From positions 129,671-177,261 of the forward strand of contig PLZV01000022.1 of the NCBI GenBank assembly GCA_003152315.1: DNA of 47,591 nucleotides. The letters run 5' to 3'. Position 1 is the stretch's first letter. Each line of letters begins with the position of its first letter. Position numbers and translations under genes: made by a program. The notes below the pieces were generated by a model. That model was not told the origin of the DNA. It saw only the letters and a program-made list of their open reading frames with translations, and searched no databases. The DNA is from Verrucomicrobiota bacterium (GTDB lineage Bacteria > Verrucomicrobiota > Verrucomicrobiia > Palsa-1439). This document shows positions 6,890-15,416 of this stretch, one piece after another.

Positions 6890-7768
6890 ATGTTGGGGTC
6901 TTCAAATCAACGAAGTGTGCACGGACCGTTTGAACGGTTCTCGGGTTCATTTCGCGATTTGGTCGAACGCTTCGGGTCTGTCATCCAATTCATCATTGTC
7001 CTCAACGTCGTTGTCTTTTTCTTCCAGCTTATCGGCAATGCCGTAAAACTCCCGTACCTGGAACAATTCCTCGCGTTGAGTGCCGACGGACTGCGTCGCG
7101 GCTTCTTGTGGCAGCCGTTGACGTACATGTTCCTGCATTACGACATCTGGCACATCCTCGTTAATATGCTGTTTCTCTGGTTCTTCGGGAAGGAAGTGGA
7201 ATACTTCATCGGTCCGAAGCATGTCACGCGGTTGTATTTGGGAGCGGGAATCGCGGGCGCGGCGTTTTGGCTGTTGTTCAACTTCACCTCAGCAGCGTCG
7301 GTGCTGGGTGCGTCGGCGGCTGTATTGGGCTGCGTTATTGCCTTTGCGACCCTTTTCCCCGACCGTGATGTAACGCTACTGGTTTTCTTCGTGCTCCCCG
7401 TGACATTGCGAGCGAAGTATCTGGCGCTGATCGTGATCGCGTTCGATATTGTGCCCTTGTTACACGGCACCGCCACCAGCGTGGCGCATCTCGCGCATCT
7501 CGGCGGCGCGGCCTTCGGTTACGTTTACATCAAGCAGCTCGGCTACGGCACGACGCCCCGGTGGTTGCTGTGGCTCCAGGATATCACCGGGCGGATGAAA
7601 TCACGCCCGCTCCCGACGCCCCGCAATATGTCCTCCGAGGAATTTATCCGGGAGCAGGTCGATCCGATTTTGGATAAGATCGCCCGTGAAGGCATGCAGA
7701 GCCTGACCCGCCGCGAGCGGAAGATTCTTGAATCCGCGAAGGATTTGATGCAGAAGCGACAGCGGTAA
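6890..7768 (+). CDS. Rhomboid family intramembrane serine protease (1)
   Basis: A 292-residue multi-pass membrane protein. Catalytic motifs are visible: SVLGASAAVLG with Ser142 as nucleophile, and SVAHLAHLGGAAFGY with catalytic His203. The conserved MFLHYDIWHILVNMLFLW helix precedes them. A cytosolic C-terminal tail of ~75 residues (from about WLQDITGRMK) has a charged helix ending ILESAKDLMQKRQR. Rhomboids cleave transmembrane helices within the bilayer; the substrate is unknown. The start at ATG 6890 is preceded almost directly by GGGG, so an alternative start nearby is possible. Its stop lies 6 nt before glnE, so the two are probably co-transcribed. Confidence 0.88.
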   Translation: MLGSSNQRSVHGPFERFSGSFRDLVERFGSVIQFIIVLNVVVFFFQLIGNAVKLPYLEQFLALSADGLRRGFLWQPLTYMFLHYDIWHILVNMLFLWFFGKEVEYFIGPKHVTRLYLGAGIAGAAFWLLFNFTSAASVLGASAAVLGCVIAFATLFPDRDVTLLVFFVLPVTLRAKYLALIVIAFDIVPLLHGTATSVAHLAHLGGAAFGYVYIKQLGYGTTPRWLLWLQDITGRMKSRPLPTPRNMSSEEFIREQVDPILDKIAREGMQSLTRRERKILESAKDLMQKRQR

Positions 7769-7774
7769 ACCCGC

Positions 7775-10700
7775 ATGTCGCGCACGCGCCAGAAAAAACC
7801 CTCGGTAAGAGCCGCCTCCGCGCGGCGCTCGGTGGCGACCACGGTGTCCCTGCTGCCGAGGCTGATTGGGAAACGCCCATCCTCGAAACCGGCGGCGCAA
7901 CAACTGTTGCGCGACCATGGGTTTCGGGATGTCGCGCGGGTGCTCGCCGCCGTCAGTCGGTTGTACGAAGACGAATTGCAGCGCCGCAATCTGGCGACAG
8001 TTTTCAGCCATTTGCTCCGCGCCTGCGAGAAGTCGGCCGATCCCGACCGGGCGCTGGTCAATTTCGAGCGGCTCGTGGCCGCCTTGCCGAACCCCAACAT
8101 TTTCTACCACTACCTGCATGAATCACCGGACCGGCTCGATTTATTGATCAAGATTTTCGCGCACTCGCAGGCCCTCGCCGACACGCTGACGCGCAACGCC
8201 GAGCATTTCCACTTCCTGATCGCGCCGCAGACGCTGGAGAAACCGCGCGAGAAAGCGTGGCTCGCGGCCGAATTGAAGCGGCTGTTGTTGCCGATGCGGG
8301 TGCCCGCGCAGAAGTACGACGCCATCCGCCGTTTCCGTCGCCGCGAAACGCTGCGCGTCGGTGCGCGCGACCTGATCGGGAGCGCCACGGTGGAGGAGAC
8401 CACGCTGGAATTGTCAAACGTGGCCGACGTGTGTTTGCAGTCCGTGTTTGAGATCGCCTTGGGCTCCCTCCGCGCGCAGTACAAATTGAAGGAAAGCACG
8501 GCGGTTGTTACAGGGCGCTTTTCCATCATCGGCATGGGAAAACTTGGCGGACAGGAACTCAACTACTCCAGCGATGTGGACGTGATCTTTGTTTACGGCG
8601 AGGAAGGGACCCTCACGCCGACGCTTACCAACCACCAATTCTTCACCAAACTCGCCGAGGAAATCATCCGCGCCGTCGCCGCGGCGAGCGCCGAGGGGAA
8701 TATCTTCCGCATCGACCTGCGGCTGCGGCCCGAGGGGAAATCCGGCCCGCTCGTGCGGTCGCTCGATAGTTGCGAGAACTACTATGCGGAGTTCGGCGAG
8801 ACCTGGGAGCGGATGGCGTTGATCAAGGCGCGGCCCGTGGCCGGCGATGAAAAAGTTGGCGGGGAGTTTATCGAGATGGTGCAGCCGTTCGTGTACGCGC
8901 GGCACGCAGGCGAGAACGTCATCCAGCAGATGGCTGCCCTGAAGAAACGCATCGAGGAGGAAGTCGTGCGCGAAGGGCACCTCACCCGGCACGTCAAACT
9001 CGGCATCGGCGGCATCCGGGAGATTGAATTCATCGTCCAATCGTTTCAGGTGTTGCGCGGTTCACGGCTCGTGCAGTTGCGCGACCGCGGCACGTTGCGA
9101 ACCCTCCCGCTGCTCGCGAAAACGAAGACGCTCTCCGAGACGGAAGCAACGAAGTTGGCGGATGCCTACCGGTTTCTGCGCAACGTCGAGCACCGCTTGC
9201 AGATGGAGATGGAACTGCAAACCCATACGATTCCCGACGAAGAACACGCGCTCTACCGGCTCTCACGTAGTTTGGGATTCGACACGGTCAAGAAGTTTTA
9301 CGCGGCGCAGGAGGCGCATACCGCGGCGGTGCGGAAGATTTACGAGTCGGTGCTCGCCGACGCCGGGGTCAGCGGGGTCGCGAAAACGGCGGAGACGTTG
9401 CTGGCGCCGGACAAATTGCCCAAGGTATTGGCGGACGCAGGGTTTGCGGATGTGCCGGCGGCGCTGAAGGTGGTCGAAAATCTCTGGGATGGACCGGGAT
9501 TCGGCCACGTGTCGCAGCGAACGAAGGACCTGTTTGTCACCTTGTTCCCCGCGCTGCTGGGTTGCTCGGCGCAGGTGGCGGACCCCGATGCCGCCCTGGC
9601 GCGGTTCGACAAATTCGTGAGCGCCTACGGGTCGCGTGGTTTGTTGTACGAGATCTTTGCGAGCCACCGGAAACTCGTCGAAATGCTGATGCGGTTGGGG
9701 GATGCCAGCCGGTATTTGAGCGAAGCGCTCGCGCGACAGCCGGAATTGTTCGATGAAATCGGCGGCGGCGGCACGTTGAGCGATCCCAAGAACCTCGACC
9801 GCATGTATAAGGAATTGTGTGCGGTGCCGGAAGAGGATTTGGACTCGATGGTCGTGGCGCGGCGATGGAAGCAGTCGGAAATGGTGCGCATCGGGATTGA
9901 GGACGTGATGGGTTTGGTGGACATCGAGCAGACACATGCGGAGATGACAGCGCTCGCGGAGGCGTGCCTGCGCTTCGCCGTGGCGCACGCCCAGAAGGAA
10001 TTCGGCCTGAAACGGCTCCCGTTCCTCGTGATCGGTATGGGCAAGTTCGGCGGCCGGGAGCTCGGTTACGGCGCAGACCTCGATGTGCTCTTCGTAGGCG
10101 GAACCGGCGGCAACGACCTGGCCCAGGCAATCAAGCTGGCGTCCACCGTGATCGATTTCATGAGCCGGCAGACCAGCGCGGGGGCGTTGTTCCCGGTGGA
10201 CCCGCGGCTGCGGCCCGACGGCGTGAAGGGGACGCTGGCGAGTTCGTTGGACGCGCACCGCGATTACTACATGAAGCGCGCGCAGTTTTGGGAGCGACAA
10301 GCGCTCATCAAGGCGCGCTTCGTCGCGGGGGATGCCAAACTCGGCCAGGACTTTATGCAGATGGTGCACGAGATTGTCTACGGCCGCGCGGCGACGGCGG
10401 AGGAATTGGAACAGATCCGGCAGATGCGCCACCGCATCGAGACCGAACGCGGCGACCAGCAGCACGTCGATCTGGAATTCAAGACCGGTCCCGGCGGGCT
10501 GGTGGACGTGGAATTCCTGGTTCAGGCGTTGCAGCTGCGCCACGGTCACACCTACCCGCAGCTGCGCACCGCCCACACCCTGGCAGTATTGAACCGCCTC
10601 ACCGCGCTCGGCCTCATCGAAGAAGACCCTAGCGCGTTGCTGCGAACGAATTACTTCTTTCTCCGTCGCATCGAATCCGTCCTGCGCCGCGTCGAGAACA

Positions 10701-10852
10701 CCAGCATCTCCAAAATCCCTGTCGACGATCGCGAACAGCAGCGTCTGGCCAAACGCCTCGGTTTTACCACGGCCGCTGAGTTCCTCAAGACCTACCGGCA
10801 CACCACTCGCAAGACCCGCGAGATCTACGAACAGCTTTTTCCCGCCAGTTGA
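7775..10852 (+). CDS. glnE: Bifunctional glutamine synthetase adenylyltransferase/adenylyl-removing enzyme
   Basis: 1025 residues, slightly longer than the usual ~950. It adenylylates and deadenylylates glutamine synthetase in response to PII, in the cytoplasm. The two nucleotidyltransferase halves are both intact: N-terminal GMGKLGGQELNYSSDVDVIF (~residues 252-271) and C-terminal GMGKFGGRELGYGADLDVLF (~753-772), each with the DxD metal ligands. Further family blocks are DLRLRPEGKSGPL, GIGGIREIEFIVQ, DPRLRPDGVKGTL and GPGGLVDVEFLVQ. A basic, low-complexity N-terminal extension (~30 residues) precedes the family start. It follows the rhomboid gene by 6 nt. No glnA or glnB is in the window. Confidence 0.96.
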   Translation: MSRTRQKKPSVRAASARRSVATTVSLLPRLIGKRPSSKPAAQQLLRDHGFRDVARVLAAVSRLYEDELQRRNLATVFSHLLRACEKSADPDRALVNFERLVAALPNPNIFYHYLHESPDRLDLLIKIFAHSQALADTLTRNAEHFHFLIAPQTLEKPREKAWLAAELKRLLLPMRVPAQKYDAIRRFRRRETLRVGARDLIGSATVEETTLELSNVADVCLQSVFEIALGSLRAQYKLKESTAVVTGRFSIIGMGKLGGQELNYSSDVDVIFVYGEEGTLTPTLTNHQFFTKLAEEIIRAVAAASAEGNIFRIDLRLRPEGKSGPLVRSLDSCENYYAEFGETWERMALIKARPVAGDEKVGGEFIEMVQPFVYARHAGENVIQQMAALKKRIEEEVVREGHLTRHVKLGIGGIREIEFIVQSFQVLRGSRLVQLRDRGTLRTLPLLAKTKTLSETEATKLADAYRFLRNVEHRLQMEMELQTHTIPDEEHALYRLSRSLGFDTVKKFYAAQEAHTAAVRKIYESVLADAGVSGVAKTAETLLAPDKLPKVLADAGFADVPAALKVVENLWDGPGFGHVSQRTKDLFVTLFPALLGCSAQVADPDAALARFDKFVSAYGSRGLLYEIFASHRKLVEMLMRLGDASRYLSEALARQPELFDEIGGGGTLSDPKNLDRMYKELCAVPEEDLDSMVVARRWKQSEMVRIGIEDVMGLVDIEQTHAEMTALAEACLRFAVAHAQKEFGLKRLPFLVIGMGKFGGRELGYGADLDVLFVGGTGGNDLAQAIKLASTVIDFMSRQTSAGALFPVDPRLRPDGVKGTLASSLDAHRDYYMKRAQFWERQALIKARFVAGDAKLGQDFMQMVHEIVYGRAATAEELEQIRQMRHRIETERGDQQHVDLEFKTGPGGLVDVEFLVQALQLRHGHTYPQLRTAHTLAVLNRLTALGLIEEDPSALLRTNYFFLRRIESVLRRVENTSISKIPVDDREQQRLAKRLGFTTAAEFLKTYRHTTRKTREIYEQLFPAS

Positions 10853-11416
10853 CTACGGCGACGAAGCGAGTTCCAACTCGCGAAGCCTTGGTCCAACGAG
10901 GTTGCCGATGTATCCGCCCGTCGAGAAGATGACGAAGACGAAACCGACGATCGCAACCAGCACGGCGATAAAGGCCCGGAAGTGTTGTTTTTCGAGGCGT
11001 TCCAGTGACGGCGTGTAGGCAATGAGCCCAATCACCGCCGCCACGACAATGACGGCGTCGATGCTGGCCCGCTGCCAATAGCTGCCGCCCAGATGCAACC
11101 ACATCCCAAACTCATCGAACGTTAGTCCCATGGCCAGCCCGTAGAGCAAGGCGGTGATTTCGGCCTCACGCCCGTCGGGTCGCGCGAAGATGGAGTACCC
11201 ACAAATGGCGGAGAGCAGGAAGATGCCGTAGTTGAGGTGGTGGACGTGTGTGCCGTGCAGGAAAAAATAGAAATTGGGCATTCGGCCCGACATGATCAGG
11301 AACACACAGGTTCGTGAAACGATGAACGTCATGATGAACCCAAACAACGCCCGCCGCGCCAGCCGGTCAAACGTCTCCTGAGGATGCGTGGATTTGAGAA
11401 TTGTGGGGATGCTCAT
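10853..11416 (-). CDS. Conserved integral membrane protein with HHLNYG motif
   Basis: 187 residues with about five predicted membrane helices (around FGFIMTFIVSRTCVFLIM, LNYGIFLLSAICGYSIF, ALLYGLAMGLTFDEF, AVIVVAAVIGLIAY and FIAVLVAIVGFVFVIF). Conserved-looking polar motifs are GTHVHHLNYGIF and LTFDEFGMWLHLG..YW.RAS. These could place His, Asp and Glu residues near the membrane surface, as in a metal site. I recognise the pattern as that of uncharacterised conserved membrane proteins but cannot assign a function. Its stop abuts the glnE stop (convergent); its start diverges from the amidohydrolase. Confidence 0.75.
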   Translation of the reverse strand: MSIPTILKSTHPQETFDRLARRALFGFIMTFIVSRTCVFLIMSGRMPNFYFFLHGTHVHHLNYGIFLLSAICGYSIFARPDGREAEITALLYGLAMGLTFDEFGMWLHLGGSYWQRASIDAVIVVAAVIGLIAYTPSLERLEKQHFRAFIAVLVAIVGFVFVIFSTGGYIGNLVGPRLRELELASSP

Positions 11417-11531
11417 CTCTCACATCCTACTATTACGCAACATGGACGAGCAAAGTCAAAATGCGCGCCGCCATTGGATGAACGCGGGATTGACGGGGGT
11501 GGGGGATTCGTGTAAACCGCTTGGCGAAGCC

Positions 11532-12836
11532 ATGCTGATTAAGAACGCCACGGTGCTTTCGCTTGCGGGTTCGACGGTCGAGCGCGCTGATTTGCGCATC
11601 GAACGAGGTTTCATCACTGCCAGGGGAAGGAAGCTCAAGGCCGGGACGGGCGAGAAGACGCTCGATCTTTCGGGCAGGTACGTCATGCCGGGGATGGTTT
11701 GTGGACACACCCATCTTTATTCGGCGCTGGCGCGTGGAATGCCTGCTCCCAAGAGAACACCGCGCAACTTCTATGAAATCCTCAAGTACGTCTGGTGGAC
11801 GCTGGATCGCGCGCTTGACGACGAAGCGGTCTATTACAGCACGCTCGTCGGTCTCCTCGATGCGGTGCGCTGCGGGACGACGACGCTGATTGATCATCAC
11901 GCCTCGCCGAGTTTCATTCGCGGGTCGCTCGGCACAATGGGGGAAGCGTTCGAGAAGGTCGGTCTGCGCGGAGTGCTGTGCTATGAGGTGACCGACCGCA
12001 ACGGAATGCGCGGCGCGAAGCTCGGCCTGGAGGAAAACGAGACCTGGGTCACCAAGAACCGCGGGCCGATGTGCGGCGGGCTCATCGGCGCGCACGCCTC
12101 GTTCACGCTTTCCAATGAATCGCTCTCGGCGTGCGCGGAGTTGGCGGAGGGCTTGAAGGCGGGTGTTCACATTCATGTGGCGGAAGATCCGTGCGACCAG
12201 GCGGACTGTACCAGGAAATATGGAATGCGGTTGATCGACCGACTGGCCGAGGCTGGCGTGCTGGGACCCAAGACGATTCTCGGGCATGGCACGCATTTGG
12301 ACAAGGCGTCACTCGACATAGCGAAGAATGCGGGTTGCTGGTTCGCGCACAACCCGCGCTCGAATATGAACAACGCGGTCGGCTACGCGCCCGTGCAGCA
12401 GATGGGCAAACGCGTGGCGCTCGGGACGGACGGCATTGGCGGGGACATGTTTGAGGAAGTGAAGTTCGCGTGGTTCAAGGCGCGGGATGGGCGGAACGGG
12501 CTTGGCATCGGCGACGTCGTTGGATTTCTCACGGGCGCGCAAAGTTTGGCATCGATGCTCCTTGATACACGGCTCGGGGTGCTGGATGTGGGTTACGCGG
12601 CGGACTTGGTGGTGCTGGATTATCCGACGCCCACGGCGGTCACGCCGCAGAATCTCTACGGTCATCTCATCTTTGGCATGTCGTCGCAATTCGTGACCGA
12701 CGTGATGGTGAATGGGCGTTGGGTCGTGAAGAGCTGCCGCGTCGTCGGCGTGGATGAGGAGAAGATTCGAGCCGAAGCGCAACGCGTGGCCCGGAAGGTA
12801 TGGCAGCGATTCCAGAAAATGCCGCCGAAAGGTTGA
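11532..12836 (+). CDS. ssnA: SsnA-like amidohydrolase (guanine deaminase/chlorohydrolase group)
   Basis: 434 residues of the metal-dependent amidohydrolase superfamily. Metal ligands visible: GHTHLYSAL (His59, His61), HIHVAEDPCD, GHGTHLD and LGTDGIGGDMFEE (catalytic Asp). The block ARGMPAPKRTPRNFYEIL, then WWTLDRALDDEAVYYS and TTLIDHHASPSFI, strongly resembles the SsnA subgroup of putative aminohydrolases. The substrate is unproven; a purine-type or other heterocyclic amine is likely. In other genomes ssnA sits with molybdenum-hydroxylase genes, but none are here. The start at 11532 (MLIKNATVLSL) matches the family N-terminus. An in-frame ATG at 11442 would add a tail that does not look conserved. 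Confidence 0.82.
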   Translation: MLIKNATVLSLAGSTVERADLRIERGFITARGRKLKAGTGEKTLDLSGRYVMPGMVCGHTHLYSALARGMPAPKRTPRNFYEILKYVWWTLDRALDDEAVYYSTLVGLLDAVRCGTTTLIDHHASPSFIRGSLGTMGEAFEKVGLRGVLCYEVTDRNGMRGAKLGLEENETWVTKNRGPMCGGLIGAHASFTLSNESLSACAELAEGLKAGVHIHVAEDPCDQADCTRKYGMRLIDRLAEAGVLGPKTILGHGTHLDKASLDIAKNAGCWFAHNPRSNMNNAVGYAPVQQMGKRVALGTDGIGGDMFEEVKFAWFKARDGRNGLGIGDVVGFLTGAQSLASMLLDTRLGVLDVGYAADLVVLDYPTPTAVTPQNLYGHLIFGMSSQFVTDVMVNGRWVVKSCRVVGVDEEKIRAEAQRVARKVWQRFQKMPPKG

Positions 12837-13331
12837 TCAGGTTTTTGCCGCGATCTTCGCGTCGATTTCGCGGATCATCGCGGTGTTCTCGTCGATGACT
12901 TTGTATTCCACCCAGAACGAGTACAGGTTGAAGATGACCACAAAACAGGAAAACCAGGCATGGGTCATTCCCTTGATTATCCCCACATCCTTGGCCCCGC
13001 CCAGCCAGGCGGCGGCGATGATCAGCAGGCAGGAGAGCGTGGCCAGGCCCGAGGTGCGGCCCTTGAATTTCCTGGTGCGACGGACATAGCCGGTCCTGGG
13101 ATCATCCGGCAGATCGTACGTCTCGACCGCTTCCTTGATTGCTTTCCCGGAACCCATGAAATGCATCAACACGATGCAATGAGTCAGGAGCGTGTAAATC
13201 GCCGTGAGCACACCCGCCGCCTCATGCTGCCAATGCGCGGTACGATGCGTAACGCCCAGCCAGATGGTCACGCCAAACAGGACGATGTTCCAGAGGACAA
13301 GTCCGATAAAGATTTTACCCATTTGAAGCAT
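12837..13331 (-). CDS. Uncharacterised four-helix membrane protein
   Basis: 164 residues with four predicted transmembrane helices: IFIGLVLWNIVLFGVTIWLG, AAGVLTAIYTLLTHCIVLMHF, ATLSCLLIIAAAWLGG and AWFSCFVVIFNLYSFWVEY. The second helix carries Cys and two His (THCIVLMHF), and a cytosolic loop follows (GSGKAIKEAVETYDLP). No family with known function is recognised. It starts 6 nt after the aldo/keto reductase stop on the same strand, so it is probably the second gene of that operon. An internal start at Met4 is equally possible. Confidence 0.7.
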   Translation of the reverse strand: MLQMGKIFIGLVLWNIVLFGVTIWLGVTHRTAHWQHEAAGVLTAIYTLLTHCIVLMHFMGSGKAIKEAVETYDLPDDPRTGYVRRTRKFKGRTSGLATLSCLLIIAAAWLGGAKDVGIIKGMTHAWFSCFVVIFNLYSFWVEYKVIDENTAMIREIDAKIAAKT

Positions 13332-13337
13332 GATAAA

Positions 13338-14312
13338 TCAGGCAGCGGGTTGTGCCAGTACCTTGTGAATGATGGTGAGTTCGTCCCGTGTCAGGGGCGG
13401 CAGGATGCTGACGGCGACGTTGCGTTCGAGCTGGCTGCGGTTCTTCGTGCCGGGGATCGTGGTTGAGACCGCGACCTGTGTCAGGACAAACTTCACCGCC
13501 AATTCCGCCATGGTGAAACCGTACTTCTCCGCGAGGGGCTTCAGGCGCTCGACGGTAGCGACATCACGCTCAAAAGTCTGGCGATTGTCACCTTCGAGCC
13601 ACTTGTTGCGGATGTCATCGGCGTCGAACGTTTGGTCCTTGGTGAATCGGCCCGATAATTTCCCCATGGCCAGCGGCCCGCGGGCGATGAAGGCGATTCC
13701 ACGCTCGCGGCAATAGGGAAGGATGTCCTGTTCGACGTGGCGGTCGAGCAGATTGTAGTTCGCCTGCACCGAGGCGAGGTGCTTTCGTTCGTCAAAACGC
13801 TGGATCATGTCGAAGTCGTTGGTCGAGACGCCGTAGAACCGGATCTTACCCTGCTTCTGCAAGGTCTCGAACGCGTCGAGAAACTCCATCCAGTGCTCGG
13901 TGCGCCACAGGTGACATTGGTAGAGATCGATATGGTCTGTTTGCAGTCGACCCAGGCTCGCGTCGCAGGCGCGCAGGATCAGCTCCTTCGATTCGTTGCG
14001 GGTGCGGCGGTCCTGGTCGTCGTGCCAGAAACCGACCTTCGTGGCGATGTGGTAGCGGTCGCGATGGCCGAGTTCCTTCAGCGTGTGCCCAAGGACTTCC
14101 TCGCTGTGGCCCCAGCCGTACATGTCGGCGGTGTCGAAGAAATTGATACCGAGTTCGACCGCGCGTTTGATTGTGGCGACAGACTCTTCATCGGTGATGC
14201 CCGACCAGCCGTCAGGCTTGCCGTCGATCATGATCGCGCCACCAAACTGCCAGCAGCCCAGCCCCACCTGGCTGACCCGCCACCCTGTCTTTCCAAAAGC
14301 ACGATTTACCAT
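13338..14312 (-). CDS. Aldo/keto reductase
   Basis: 324 residues, an NADPH-dependent (alpha/beta)8 oxidoreductase of the general aldo/keto reductase family. The catalytic tetrad is present: Asp60 and Tyr65 in FFDTADMYGWG, Lys92 in IATKVGF, and His134 in LYQCHLW. The C-terminal cofactor loop is IPGTKNRSQLERNV. The start is set at 14312 because MVNRAFGKTGWRVSQVGLGCW is the family N-terminus; the frame stays open far upstream but only through repeat DNA. The physiological substrate cannot be told. It leads a two-gene unit with the small membrane protein downstream. Confidence 0.92.
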   Translation of the reverse strand: MVNRAFGKTGWRVSQVGLGCWQFGGAIMIDGKPDGWSGITDEESVATIKRAVELGINFFDTADMYGWGHSEEVLGHTLKELGHRDRYHIATKVGFWHDDQDRRTRNESKELILRACDASLGRLQTDHIDLYQCHLWRTEHWMEFLDAFETLQKQGKIRFYGVSTNDFDMIQRFDERKHLASVQANYNLLDRHVEQDILPYCRERGIAFIARGPLAMGKLSGRFTKDQTFDADDIRNKWLEGDNRQTFERDVATVERLKPLAEKYGFTMAELAVKFVLTQVAVSTTIPGTKNRSQLERNVAVSILPPLTRDELTIIHKVLAQPAA

Positions 14313-14423
14313 GGCCGCTCTGAAGTACCCGATTCGCACACACTTGGCAAGAGCGGCAGCACGCTCGCCGACACCCGTCAGCGGCCAACCCCCAAACCGA
14401 GTCCGACGGAGCCGAATCCGATG

Positions 14424-14599
14424 GAGCGGAGTCCGACGACACGCCACACGTCGTACTCCCGTGGCAAACGCCACACGCTGTTTTCCTGTGGCAAATGCCG
14501 AGAAGTAGTTGTCGCGGCAACCGAACCCCACCAAAGCCGAGTCCCACGGAGCGGAGTCTGACGACACGCCACACGCCGTACTCCCGTGACAAACGCCGC
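14424..14599. repeat. 51-bp imperfect direct repeats
   Basis: GAGTCCGACGACACGCCACA (in 14424-14474) recurs as GAGTCTGACGACACGCCACA (in 14549-14599). Both are followed by near-identical CGTACTCCCGTG(G/A)CAAACGCC. The offset is 125 nt. A shorter TGTGGCAAA echo lies between them. Function unknown. Confidence 0.75.
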
Positions 14600-14619
14600 T
14601 GTCGTCTGCGGCAATACCC

Positions 14620-14940
14620 CTCCGGTGGGTTCGTTTTCCAAAACGAACCCACCGATTTCCCCCGCGTGTTTCTTCTCTAACCAATCTGGCTATAGGCACT
14701 TCCATCAGAAAATTCTTCACAAAACGGTGGGTTCGTTTGGTAGAAACATATAGGGCCCACTCTCGTCTGGCTTTCGTAACTTCACAGCCCCTCCCAAACC
14801 GATTCGGCTTTCCCAAACGAACCGGATTTGGTTTTTGGAAAGCTTCGCTGCAATTAACGCATTCATAGCCAGTTACATCGCAAAATGCATCAAAACCAAT
14901 CCGGTTCGTTTCGCAGAAACCCGTGTTTTTACAGTCTCCC
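14620..14940 (-). repeat. Dispersed NEP-type repeat tract, copy 2
   Basis: Contains several GGTTCGTTT/AAACGAACC modules: about 14627-14657, 14724-14751, 14802-14842 and 14898-14938. The last, CCGGTTCGTTTCGCAGAAAC, matches 1526-1543 almost exactly, and the following CCGTGTTTTTACAGTC is close to 1544-1560. Minus-strand translation gives FCETN, FQKPNPVRLGKPN and RFGKRTHRR. The family is clearly multi-copy, yet no copy looks like a functional protein. Confidence 0.65.
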
Positions 14941-15130
14941 GAGCTGCGTACAGCAGCGAGTCCGCCGTCTCGTCCGCCGAAGCTTTGGCGAAGGAGGAAG
15001 CGTCCTCGCAAAGGCGGATCGTGCATCCTTCGATCATCGTAGCTGATCACAGCCGCATTCTAGCATTATCGTAATACGATGTCAAGGAAGTGATAGCGCG
15101 TCAGTTTGAATCCACAGTAGTTCTATTAGG

Positions 15131-15250
15131 GATGGCCTCCAACCGCAGTATTGACCCCGCTCGCCCATTCGAGCAGTATCGAAAGCTAGAAAAATGCGAC
15201 GAACCTGGTGCACCCTTGATGCTCTCTAATAACAAAAAGCGAACTGCCCC
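15131..15250 (+). repeat. 120-bp direct repeat, copy 1
   Basis: Begins GATGGCCTCCAACCGCAGTA and ends AACAAAAAGCGAACTGCCCC. About 95 percent identical by eye to 17400-17518. It contains GCTCG-cccatt-CGAGC, a short hairpin. The frame continues as MLSNNKKRTAPF and then stops, so here the repeat does not lead into a gene. The two copies flank the HEPN gene and the secreted protein gene. A truncated REP-B (TGTAGCGGCG) follows at 15277. Confidence 0.9.
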
Positions 15251-15375
15251 CTTCACGCTTTCTCATGGCTTCGGAGTGTAGCGGCGCGAACACCGTCTGT
15301 CTATCGGAATGGCTAAGCGATTCGCGTGTGCGCTGGCGGGCGGAAGTATCAAGAGAAAAGCCCTCACTCCTTCAC

Positions 15376-15409
15376 TGACATTGCCCATCTGAAGTGACAT
15401 TGCTACAAT
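15376..15409 (+). promoter_or_regulatory. Promoter next to the HEPN-protein start, with 9-bp direct repeats
   Basis: TTGCCC (15381-15386), a 17-bp spacer and TACAAT (15404-15409) form a sigma70-like promoter. The -10 box ends 7 nt before the ATG at 15417, so the mRNA would be leaderless or nearly so. TGACATTGC occurs twice, at 15376 and 15395 (19 bp apart), overlapping both boxes; it may be a repressor site. Confidence 0.5.
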
Positions 15410-15416
15410 ATCAGAC

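Larger units (their letters stand above)
14313..15130. other. Gene-free repeat tract upstream of the aldo/keto reductase
   Basis: No gene is supported here. An open minus-strand frame runs through to about 15050 but encodes only repeat-derived peptides. The tract holds a 51-bp direct repeat pair (14424-14599), NEP-type repeats (14620-14940) and ~130 bp of unremarkable sequence before the 120-bp repeat at 15131. Confidence 0.65.

Noticed and set aside
9263-10801. Long minus-strand open frame (512 codons) antisense to glnE
   Set aside because: It is a shadow of a GC-rich gene. Its translation is His/Arg/Gln-rich with no domain, and glnE on the other strand is unambiguous.
11388-11531. Upstream start for the SsnA-like gene
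   Set aside because: It would overlap the divergent membrane-protein start and add a non-conserved tail; MLIKNATV at 11532 matches the family.
14313-15050. N-terminal extension of the aldo/keto reductase to about 570 residues
   Set aside because: The added part translates NEP and 51-bp repeats; the family N-terminus begins at MVNRAFGKTG (14312).
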